Shown here: positions 44,634 through 50,802 of the stretch, piece by piece
Layout: each line of letters starts with the position of its first letter
Position numbering within the stretch: position 1 is the stretch's first letter
Source: an uncultured bacterium
GTDB taxonomy: Bacteria > Bacillota_I > Bacilli_A > RFN20 > CAG-826
Reading direction: 5' to 3'
Length of the DNA: 50,802 nucleotides
Assembly: GCA_949291375.1 (NCBI GenBank)
Contig: CASEVI010000007.1
Span: 1-50,802, forward strand
Program-made: the position numbers and the translations under genes
Notes under the pieces: model-generated
What the model saw: only the letters and a program-made list of their open reading frames with translations
Told to the model about the DNA's origin: nothing
Databases searched by the model: none

Positions 44634-46697
44634 ATGAGTTTTACACCCGACAAAATAAGGGATATTGTCGTTTTAGGGCATCAAGGCTCAGGAAAAACGA
44701 CATTAGTAGAATCCTTATTTCAAGTAGCCACTAATAATCCTACAAAGGGATCTGTGGAAAAAGGAACAACAGTTAGTGACTATTTAAAAGAAGAGCAAGA
44801 TAGATTATCATCAATATCTGCTTCTGTTGTTCCTATTGAATATGAAGGTTATCGAATTAATTTAATCGATTTACCTGGAAATGATGATTTCGTTGGAGAA
44901 ATTATAGGCGTTACAAGTTGTGTTAAAGGCGCAATCTTAGTAATTGATGCAACAAGTGGCGTTCAACAAGGTACTATTAAGCATTTTAGAATGCTAAAAA
45001 GAAAGAATATCCCAACTTTAATCTTTGTTAATAAAATGGATAAAGAAAATATTGATTTCGATTCATTATTAGCAGATATTAGAGCAAAACTTGGCAAAAA
45101 AGTTGCCCCATTCTGTTATCCATTAGGTCATGCCGATCAATTTGATGGTTTTGCAAATTGTGTTGATTTAAAAGCTCGAATTTATAATGGTAAAGAATGT
45201 GTTGATGCTGAAATTTATGAAGATAAAAAACCAACTGTTTTAGAATACAATAATATGGTTCTTGAAGCTGTTGCTACTACTTCAGAAGAATTATTAGATA
45301 AATTCTTTAGCGGGGAAACATTAACAAGAGAAGAAATACATAAAGGATTAAGAAAAGGTGTTTTAGATGGTGAAATCGATCCATTATTAGTTGGATCAGC
45401 AACTAAAAACATTGGTTGCCATACACTATTAAATATGTGTATTGATTACTTACCATCTCCTGCAGATTTAGAACCATTTGAAGCATACGATAAAGATGGA
45501 AATTTAGTTGAAAGAAAAACAACAAGTGAAGAGCCATTTTCTGGATACTGTTTTAAAACAATTTCTGACCTTTATAGCGGAGTTATAAATATAATTAAAG
45601 TTAATAGTGGTTCAATTGGGCTTGGCGATGAAGTTTATTGCCCTACAACTGGAAAAACCACAAAAGTTACGTCTCTTTTCTATTTAGAAGGTAAAAAACA
45701 AATTCCTGTAGAAAAAGTTGAGGCAGGAGATATCGTTGCTATTGCTAAACTTGAAGATGTTAAAACTGGCGATACTATTTGTGATCCAAAAAATATTATT
45801 AAATATGTCCCGCCAAAATATCCTACCGCAGTTTATTTTAGAGGAGTCGAACTTTCTAATAAAAAGGATGAAGATAAAATTTCAACAGTTTTACAAAAAT
45901 TATGTTTAGAAGATCCAACAATTGAAGTTAAAAGAAATCAAGAAACTAAACAACTTTTAATTGGTGGACTTGGAAATCATCATTTATCTTATATTTTAGA
46001 TAAGTTAAAAAATACTTATAAAATTGAATGTAAAACAGTCGCCCCAAAAATTGTTTATCGTGAATCAATTAAAGGTAAAGCTGAAGCCACTGGAAAATAT
46101 ATTAAGCAATCTGGAGGTAGCGGATTCTATGGCGTTGTTGTAATGGATTTTGAACCAGCTAGTGAAAATTGTTTTGAAGAAACAGTTTTTGGCGGAACAG
46201 TTCCTAAACAATATTTCCCTGCAGTTGAAAAAGGTTTTTATGAAGCGCTTCAAGCTGGCTTACTTGCTGGTTTCCCAGTTATTGGAGTTAAAGGAACACT
46301 TAAAGATGGTAAATATCATCCAGTTGATTCTAATGAAATGGCCTTTAAAATGGCCGCAATATTAGCTTTTAAAGAAGCTTACATGCACTGTAAACCAATT
46401 ATTTTAGAGCCAATTATGAGAGTTACAATTCATATTGAAAATAAATATATTGGTGATGTTATTTCTGATCTTAACACTCGTAGAGCTAAAAACTTAATGA
46501 TGGAAGAAGATGGAGCAGATAATCAAAAGATTATTGTTTCAATTCCTGAAGCAGAAATTAATGATTACAGTGCTAAATTAAAATCAATTACACAGGGTGG
46601 AGGATATTTCAACCGTACATTTGAATGTTATGAAGAAGTTCCTGCCAACTTAAAAGATCGTGTAATTGCTGAAAATGCATTAAATAAAGATCGTTAA
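44634..46697 (+). CDS. elongation factor G-like GTPase (EF-G2 type)
   Basis: This 687-residue translational GTPase has the EF-G domain layout. G1 is LGHQGSGKTTLVES (about residues 14-27). The switch I region is divergent (RLSSISASV instead of RGITI). G3 is DLPGNDDF (about residue 79) where canonical EF-G has DTPGHVDF, so the catalytic His is replaced by Asn. G4 is VNKMD. Domains II-V follow, with a domain IV loop SGGSGFYGVVVMDF. Canonical EF-G should exist elsewhere in the genome. AGGAGG precedes the start. The role of this subfamily is unsettled. Confidence 0.88.
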   Translation: MSFTPDKIRDIVVLGHQGSGKTTLVESLFQVATNNPTKGSVEKGTTVSDYLKEEQDRLSSISASVVPIEYEGYRINLIDLPGNDDFVGEIIGVTSCVKGAILVIDATSGVQQGTIKHFRMLKRKNIPTLIFVNKMDKENIDFDSLLADIRAKLGKKVAPFCYPLGHADQFDGFANCVDLKARIYNGKECVDAEIYEDKKPTVLEYNNMVLEAVATTSEELLDKFFSGETLTREEIHKGLRKGVLDGEIDPLLVGSATKNIGCHTLLNMCIDYLPSPADLEPFEAYDKDGNLVERKTTSEEPFSGYCFKTISDLYSGVINIIKVNSGSIGLGDEVYCPTTGKTTKVTSLFYLEGKKQIPVEKVEAGDIVAIAKLEDVKTGDTICDPKNIIKYVPPKYPTAVYFRGVELSNKKDEDKISTVLQKLCLEDPTIEVKRNQETKQLLIGGLGNHHLSYILDKLKNTYKIECKTVAPKIVYRESIKGKAEATGKYIKQSGGSGFYGVVVMDFEPASENCFEETVFGGTVPKQYFPAVEKGFYEALQAGLLAGFPVIGVKGTLKDGKYHPVDSNEMAFKMAAILAFKEAYMHCKPIILEPIMRVTIHIENKYIGDVISDLNTRRAKNLMMEEDGADNQKIIVSIPEAEINDYSAKLKSITQGGGYFNRTFECYEEVPANLKDRVIAENALNKDR

Positions 46698-47055
46698 TAT
46701 TATTTAAAAATAAAAATGGCTATTAAGAAAAATAAATTCTTAGTAGCCATTTTATTAGTAGTTTTATAATCAATTAAATATAATCAAATTTTTTAAAAGT
46801 TAATGAGAAAGTTTATTAAGTATTTTAAATTGTATTTTTTATAGCTCAATTAAATAAAAAAAGGAAAGAGAAAATAATCCTAAATTTCAATATAAGAAAG
46901 ACTATTCTCCCTGATATTAATTAAATTTTTTAATGTATAAAACAAATTTTTAATATTTTAAATATTTATTCGAAATGGTTATTATTTTCATAATTACATT
47001 ATATATTAGCCATTTTGTTATTTATTAATAAATAAAAATATATAAAAATATATTC
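46698..47055. other. intergenic region after the EF-G-like gene
   Basis: This 358-bp AT-rich stretch begins with the EF-G-like terminator. The remainder has only short frames and no recognised RNA. A weak inverted pattern near 46865-46912 is not convincing. A promoter for the following YhhN-like gene must lie in it, but AT content is too high to choose one. Confidence 0.6.
46714..46755 (+). terminator. terminator of the EF-G-like gene
   Basis: AAATGGCTATTAAGAA (46714-46729) pairs with TTCTTAGTAGCCATTT (46737-46752) over 16 bp with one G-U, followed by T-rich sequence, 17 nt after the stop. Confidence 0.85.
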
Positions 47056-47463
47056 ATGATGAAAAAAGAAAAAATAGAAAAAGATATACTTATTATTTAT
47101 TTTATTATTGAGATAATATTATATTTATCTTTTTTAATTATTGATTTATTTTTTAATAATTCTTTAAATAATGTTTCTTCACCAATTAAATACTCAACAA
47201 TAATTATAAATTTATTATTTTTAATAATTTTAACTATATTTAAGTTTAAAATAGAAAAATTGATTGTTATTTTTGCTTTTATTTTTACATCTATCAGTGA
47301 TTATTTTCTTCTTTTTAAAAATGATAATAATTCATTTTTAATTGGGTTAATAACTTTTAATATTGTTCAATTAATTTATTTTTTTAGATTTCATTATTTA
47401 TATTTTTCTTTAAAAAAGTTTTTATTATCTTTAATTTTTTACCTTCTTTTTATTCATTATTAA
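47056..47463 (+). CDS. YhhN/lysoplasmalogenase family protein, N-terminal part (frameshifted)
   Basis: These 135 residues with four or five membrane helices match the N-terminal two thirds of YhhN/TMEM86 proteins (for example FTSISDYFLLFK..FLIGLITFNIVQLIYFFRF). This family hydrolyses lysoplasmalogens. The frame stops at TAA just after a T6 run (47435-47440). Adding one T restores a frame that continues with typical YhhN C-terminal motifs to 47726. So it is a frameshifted gene, a sequencing error or a slippage site. No Shine-Dalgarno is visible; the start (ATG ATG) is approximate. Confidence 0.65.
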   Translation: MMKKEKIEKDILIIYFIIEIILYLSFLIIDLFFNNSLNNVSSPIKYSTIIINLLFLIILTIFKFKIEKLIVIFAFIFTSISDYFLLFKNDNNSFLIGLITFNIVQLIYFFRFHYLYFSLKKFLLSLIFYLLFIHY

Positions 47464-47726
47464 ATATTATTGCAATTATTTATTTTATTAATTTAGTATT
47501 TAATTTTTTAGATCCTTTAATAAATAATATAAAGAAAAGAAAAAACCAATTTTTAGCAATTGGTTTTTTCTTTTTTATATTATGTGATATTAGTGTAGGT
47601 ATAACTAATGCTATTATTTATAACTTTATTATTTCTTTTCTAATGCGGTTTTTCTATCTTCCAAGCCAAGTTTTTCTTTTTTATAGTGTAAATATGGACG
47701 ATAAACATATAAAAAATAACCAATAA
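47441..47726 (+). pseudogene. YhhN family protein, C-terminal part in the shifted frame
   Basis: In the -1 frame after the T6 run the sequence reads FYSLLNIIAIIYFINLVFN, then FLAIGFFFFILCDISVGI and MRFFYLPSQVFLFYS. The CDISVG and FYLPSQ strings are what I expect of YhhN C-termini. It ends at TAA 47724-47726, overlapping the convergent MATE gene by about 98 bp, and contains the MATE terminator hairpin. Confidence 0.6.
47540..47569 (-). terminator. terminator of the MATE gene, inside the YhhN frame
   Basis: AAAAAACCAATT (47540-47551), loop TTTAGC, AATTGGTTTTTT (47558-47569) is a perfect 12-bp inverted repeat with T-runs on both strands, 60 nt beyond the MATE stop on the minus strand. Confidence 0.8.
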
Positions 47727-49131
47727 ATAATGGAATTAAGGCCATAAACCATGCAAATGGATCAGCTAAACAAGTTGCAATATATGGATAAGGATTAGAA
47801 TATAAATTTAAAGATGTTGATATTTTATTAGTAAATAAATAAGGTCCAAAATAACACATTGAAGTTCTAGCGATAAGTTCAAATATCCCTGCTAAAAATG
47901 GGAAAAGTGGTTTTTCAACCCCTTGAATAGAACCTCTTAAAATAAATAAAGTTCCTACTAAAAAGAAAAAAGGCATAACTGAAAGAAGGTTAACTCTTCC
48001 TAAATAAGCTGCTTTTTCATTTATTGAAGAAGATGAATAAAACATCTTTAGAAATGTATCATCAATTAAAAGAAGCATTGCAATAATAAAAACACTGATA
48101 TAAATAATAAACATTATAATTATTGCTTGGTCGATTCCTTTTTTAATACGTTTAATATCTTTAGCACCTTTATTTTGGCCAACATAAGAAAGCATTGCCG
48201 TTCCTAAAGCATTTAATGGGCACATTAAAAATGTTTGTAATTTATTTATTGCTCCATAAGCAAGTTGAGAAGGGCCATTATCAATAACTATTCCTTCAAT
48301 AGTTGTATCAAATTTTACAATTGTTGACTGCATTGTAATTAATCCAAATGCCAAAATTGAAAATTGAAAAGCTAAAGGTAAACCAAGTCTTAAATGGTCT
48401 AAATAAAATTTAAATTTAATTTTAAAATCTTCTTTTTTAAATCTTAAGTAAGGATATTTTATAAAAGTATAAATATAACATAAGACTGCCGACATAAATT
48501 GAGCAAAAATAGTAGCAATTGCTGCTCCTGCTACACCCCGTTTTAAAACTACAATACAAAATAAATCTAAGATTATATTTAAAATTGTTGAACCAATTAA
48601 AAATAAAAGCGGAGTCAAAGAATCACCAATTGATCTTAAAAGTGAGCAAATTTGGTTATAAAAAACTTGGAAAATTGTTCCTAAAAAGATAATAAAAAGA
48701 TAAGTTTTTGCACTTTCATAAGTTAATCCACCATGAGAAGAAGTTAAACCTACAAGAGAAAGTAGTGGATCAATAAAAATTATTGATAATATAGTTAAAA
48801 TTATAGATATGATAAATCCTAAAATTGTTTGAACAAAAAAAGATTTTCTGACCCCATCATTATCGTTTTGGCCTTTTTTAGCTGAAGAAATAACACTAAA
48901 TCCCGCACTACATCCATAGGCAAATTGTAAAACGATGAATGTTAAAGAACCAACATCGTTAACTCCATTAACTTCATTTGCGCTTAAATTTTGACCAACA
49001 ATAATGGCATCAGTTAAGGTATAAATTTGTTGAAAAATATAAGATAAAAAGATTGGAATTGCAAAAAGTAAAATAACTTTATAAACCTTTCCTTTAGTTA
49101 AATCGATTGGTGCAAATATTTTTTTAAACAT
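47629..49131 (-). CDS. MATE family efflux transporter
   Basis: This 500-residue polytopic protein of the MATE/DinF class exports organic cations or drugs using Na+ or H+ gradients. About 12 membrane helices can be seen. Typical sequence includes VILLFAIPIFLSYIFQQIYT, TDAIIVGQNLSANEVNGV (about residues 42-58), GCSAGFSVISS, and the second-half repeat LRLGLPLAFQFSILAFGLI. The C-terminal tail is Lys/Glu-rich and overlaps the C-terminal YhhN frame on the other strand. Strong AGGAGG precedes the ATG. Substrate unknown. Confidence 0.92.
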   Translation of the reverse strand: MFKKIFAPIDLTKGKVYKVILLFAIPIFLSYIFQQIYTLTDAIIVGQNLSANEVNGVNDVGSLTFIVLQFAYGCSAGFSVISSAKKGQNDNDGVRKSFFVQTILGFIISIILTILSIIFIDPLLSLVGLTSSHGGLTYESAKTYLFIIFLGTIFQVFYNQICSLLRSIGDSLTPLLFLIGSTILNIILDLFCIVVLKRGVAGAAIATIFAQFMSAVLCYIYTFIKYPYLRFKKEDFKIKFKFYLDHLRLGLPLAFQFSILAFGLITMQSTIVKFDTTIEGIVIDNGPSQLAYGAINKLQTFLMCPLNALGTAMLSYVGQNKGAKDIKRIKKGIDQAIIIMFIIYISVFIIAMLLLIDDTFLKMFYSSSSINEKAAYLGRVNLLSVMPFFFLVGTLFILRGSIQGVEKPLFPFLAGIFELIARTSMCYFGPYLFTNKISTSLNLYSNPYPYIATCLADPFAWFMALIPLFIGYFLYVYRPYLHYKKEKLGLEDRKTALEKK

Positions 49132-49198
49132 AAAATAAGCCTCCTAAAATTTAAACCGGCTAATATTTAAGCACAACATATTTATAAAGTTAAATGTT

Positions 49199-49225
49199 TT
49201 TGAATATTTTTGTTAAATATTCAAA
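49199..49225. promoter_or_regulatory. inverted repeat in MATE / tRNA-Arg divergent region
   Basis: TTTGAATATTT-TTGTT-AAATATTCAAA is a perfect 11-bp inverted repeat about 70 bp upstream of the MATE start and 35 bp before tRNA-Arg. It may be an operator for the transporter. Confidence 0.4.
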
Positions 49226-49260
49226 GAAAGTTAGTGTAAAATATTTAAGCAAGGCAATAT

Positions 49261-49335
49261 ATGTCCATAGGTTAATTGGTAAACCAATGGTCTCCGAAGC
49301 CATGATTAGAGGTTCGATTCCTCTTGGACATGCCA
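49261..49335 (+). tRNA. tRNA-Arg (anticodon CCG)
   Basis: Acceptor ATGTCCA pairs with TGGACAT over 7 bp, then discriminator G and encoded CCA. The anticodon loop CTCCGAA between ATGGT and GCCAT gives CCG (reads CGG). GGTTCGATTCC T-arm. The acceptor starts with A-U rather than G-C. It is followed by a terminator hairpin and by sequence of different composition, a usual landing site for mobile DNA. Confidence 0.92.
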
Positions 49336-49347
49336 TTTCTGACGAAC

Positions 49348-49382
49348 ACCTATAATGTGTAAGCATTATAGGTTATTTTTTT
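49348..49382 (+). terminator. tRNA-Arg terminator
   Basis: ACCTATAATG (49348-49357), loop TGTAAG, CATTATAGGT (49364-49373), then TATTTTTTT. It is a perfect 10-bp stem 12 nt after the tRNA. Confidence 0.85.
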
Positions 49383-49719
49383 ACCAAATCTTACCAATTC
49401 GTGCTCATTATGTCGTATCTTAAAATTTTAGGGTCCCATCATAGCTTTCGAAAATAGTCAAAAATACATCTAAAAATTCGAATCGCCATAATACGCACAT
49501 CGCAATGGCACAACGGGTTCGAACATTCGCAAATTATAAATAAGGATATATAAGGGAAGTACTGTTAATCGCATAGGTTAGCTATTTACAGTCAACATTT
49601 ATAAAAATTTTTTGTTTTAGTCCAAAAATTAGCCAAAACCTTGGCTGAATCTAACTTATATGTGTCAAAAAGTTCTAAATCATCGATATTGAAGAAACTT
49701 AAAGTTAAAATGTATACTT

Positions 49720-49763
49720 TTTTCTGGTTGTTTTCTGGTTGTTTTCTGGTTGTTTTCTGGTTG
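49720..49763 (+). repeat. four tandem 11-bp repeats upstream of AlbA_2 regulator
   Basis: TTTTCTGGTTG occurs four times without gaps or mismatches, ending 38 bp before the regulator ATG. The 11-bp period is close to one helical turn, so a bound protein would contact the same DNA face at each copy. Confidence 0.9.
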
Positions 49764-49801
49764 TTGTAGAGCTATAATAATTCGAGCGAAGTGATATTGA
49801 G

Positions 49802-50098
49802 ATGCTTATCGATGAAAATGACAAATTAGAATATAAAGAAAAAGTTTCAAATTTTTTACCAAAAGAAATTGTTTCGTTCTTAAACTCTGAAGGAGGAACA
49901 ATATTAATTGGCGTAAACAAAAAGAAAAATCTTGTTGGTATTATTAATATTGACGAAACTAAGCGAGAAATCTCAGATATCATAACCAATCAAATTTCAC
50001 CACGTTGCATTTCTTTTGTTAAACAATTTCATGAGATAATAGACGGGAAAAATATTATTAAAATTGAAATCAAAAAAGGTAACCAGTTTTTTATGTAA
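49802..50098 (+). CDS. AlbA_2-domain regulator, N-terminal part (frameshifted)
   Basis: The 98 residues match the AlbA_2 (AAA_4/Schlafen-like) DNA-binding domain at the start of COG2865-type regulators: ENDKLEYKEKV, IVSFLNSEGGTILIGVNKK (about residues 23-41), IIDGKNIIKIEIKKGNQFF. The frame ends at TAA 50096-50098 directly after a T6 run (50087-50092). One extra T would give QFFYVKKYGL and join the downstream frame. The four 11-bp repeats lie just upstream. Shine-Dalgarno weak (GAGCGAAG). Confidence 0.7.
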   Translation: MLIDENDKLEYKEKVSNFLPKEIVSFLNSEGGTILIGVNKKKNLVGIINIDETKREISDIITNQISPRCISFVKQFHEIIDGKNIIKIEIKKGNQFFM

Positions 50099-50118
50099 AG
50101 AAATATGGTTTATCAGAA

Positions 50119-50802
50119 ATGGGGTGCTCTATAAGAATAGGCTCTTCCTGCAAAAGTTTAATGCCAGAAGAAATAAAAGAAAGATTTATCAAGTCGTTAT
50201 CAAATTTTACAACGAATATTGTTGATATTCCTTCTAGAAAAAATAATTTGACATTCCAAATTTTAAAAAACTATTTATTGTCGAATAATAACCATATTTC
50301 AGATGATACTTTTTTAAAAAACTATCATTTGCTAACAAAAGATGGACATTTTAACTATTTAGCAGAACTTTTGGCTGATAAAAATGATATTGTTATAAAT
50401 GTTGCGACATTTGCCTCCGCGGATAAAACGAAATATTTAAGAAGAGAAGAATTTGGCGGGAAATGTTTGCTATTAGCCATGGAACAGGCAAAAAATTATG
50501 TGAATTCAATTAATCAAACATTTGTAGATGTTACAACAACACCGCGAAAAGAAAGAAAAATGTTTGATACTGAGGCGTTTGAACAAGCGTGGATCAATGC
50601 ATGTGTGCATAACAAATGGAGCGAAAGCAATCATCCGGGTATATACATTTATAGTAATCGCTTAGAAATTGAATCGTTCGGTGGAATACCTAGCGTTTTA
50701 ACAAAGGAACAATTTCTGCGTGGCAAAAGTGAACCTGTAAATAAACAACTATTTGATATTTTTAGAGCGTGTAATTTTGCTGAAGAAAGTGGTCATGGTG
50801 TC
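50119..50802 (+). CDS. AlbA_2/HATPase_c_4 regulator, remaining part (partial)
   Basis: This frame, open from about 50093 with a first ATG at 50119, continues the AlbA_2 protein (YGLSEMGCSIRIGSSCK, typical of that domain's end). A middle region follows (FNYLAELLADKNDIVINVAT), then an HATPase_c_4-like GHKL motif: AWINACVHNKW as the N-box and IESFGGIP as the G1-like glycine segment. The gene runs off the window end at SGHGV, so the C-terminal HTH expected in this family cannot be seen. It probably forms one gene with 49802-50098. Confidence 0.7.
   Translation, partial: MGCSIRIGSSCKSLMPEEIKERFIKSLSNFTTNIVDIPSRKNNLTFQILKNYLLSNNNHISDDTFLKNYHLLTKDGHFNYLAELLADKNDIVINVATFASADKTKYLRREEFGGKCLLLAMEQAKNYVNSINQTFVDVTTTPRKERKMFDTEAFEQAWINACVHNKWSESNHPGIYIYSNRLEIESFGGIPSVLTKEQFLRGKSEPVNKQLFDIFRACNFAEESGHGV

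Larger units (their letters stand above)
49336..49801. other. gene-free stretch after tRNA-Arg
   Basis: These 466 bp contain the tRNA terminator, a small hairpin AGCCAA-AACC-TTGGCT near 49633 and four 11-bp tandem repeats (49720-49763). Otherwise there are no frames or RNAs I can support. The 49380-49560 part is visibly richer in CG and GC dinucleotides than the rest of the window, consistent with the edge of acquired DNA. Confidence 0.6.

Noticed and set aside
46865-46912. Possible structured RNA in the gap after the EF-G-like gene
   Set aside because: Complementarity is short and interrupted, with no known motif.
47435-47441. Classical -1 ribosomal slippery heptamer T TTT TTA at both frameshifts
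   Set aside because: The heptamer string is present, but the zero frame is not T|TTT|TTA at either place, so standard tandem slippage does not fit; base-calling error or mutation is simpler.
49720-49763. CRISPR-like array
   Set aside because: The units are 11 bp and directly abutting, with no spacers and no cas genes.
49705-49989. Minus-strand frame with a QPENNQKTTRKK-like end
   Set aside because: The low-complexity part is just the complement of the 11-bp repeats, and the rest is antisense to the AlbA_2 coding region.

Overview
The window comes from a low-GC, reduced-genome Bacillota that looks mollicute-related (RF39-like or Erysipelotrichia/Acholeplasma-like; the exact lineage is inference). 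Gene order follows the Bacillus housekeeping clusters. DNA polymerase III is the Gram-positive PolC type, and the F1Fo ATPase b subunit is a lipoprotein as in mycoplasmas. The code is the standard bacterial one: UGA is the stop of rimM, rbgA, pyrH and atpH, and tryptophan is written UGG. This argues against the Mycoplasma/Spiroplasma code 4 groups.

1-6.5 kb: the 3' end of a 5S rRNA, then asp23, fakA, plsX, rnc, ftsY, ylxM and ffh (envelope and lipid precursors, RNase III, SRP pathway). 6.5-8.6 kb: rpsP-khpA-rimM-trmD on the minus strand, inverted relative to flanking ffh and rplS. 8.6-16 kb: rplS, rbgA, rnhB, dprA, topA, trmFO and a Xer recombinase. 16-28 kb: rpsB-tsf, pyrH-frr-cdsA-dxr-rseP and polC, then tRNA-Arg(CCU). 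Genes usually inside these clusters (fabD/fabG/acpP/smc, uppS, codY/hslVU) are absent here.

28.2-32.6 kb is an accessory segment between two tRNA genes. It holds a lipoprotein, a membrane-anchored XRE regulator with a second lipoprotein, and, divergently, a cysteine-peptidase-like protein followed by two paralogous three-helix membrane proteins. A 48-bp direct repeat (46/48 identical) brackets most of it; the second copy is the 3' stub of another lipoprotein gene. The peptidase frame carries an in-frame TAA, beyond which it stays open to an ATGA overlap with the next gene. This is the best candidate for an undescribed small system.

32.6-39.9 kb: tRNA-Ala(GGC) and the complete F1Fo ATP synthase operon atpI-B-E-F-H-A-G-D-C on the minus strand. 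The c subunit has two membrane glutamates (E20 and E53), matching the spacing of the two-carboxylate Na+-type rotor. 39.9-44.4 kb: two large tandem lipoproteins and an orphan protein. 44.6-49.1 kb: an EF-G-like GTPase, a frameshifted YhhN-family gene and a MATE transporter. 49.26 kb to the end: tRNA-Arg(CCG), a stretch of different composition, four 11-bp tandem repeats, and a frameshifted AlbA_2/HATPase_c_4 regulator cut by the window end.

Regulation visible in the sequence includes extended -10 promoters, structured leaders on rplS and rpsB, terminators lying inside the 3' coding end of convergent neighbours (ffh/trmD and yhhN/MATE), and several genes with no Shine-Dalgarno. All domain assignments come from reading the sequence; no database search was run.
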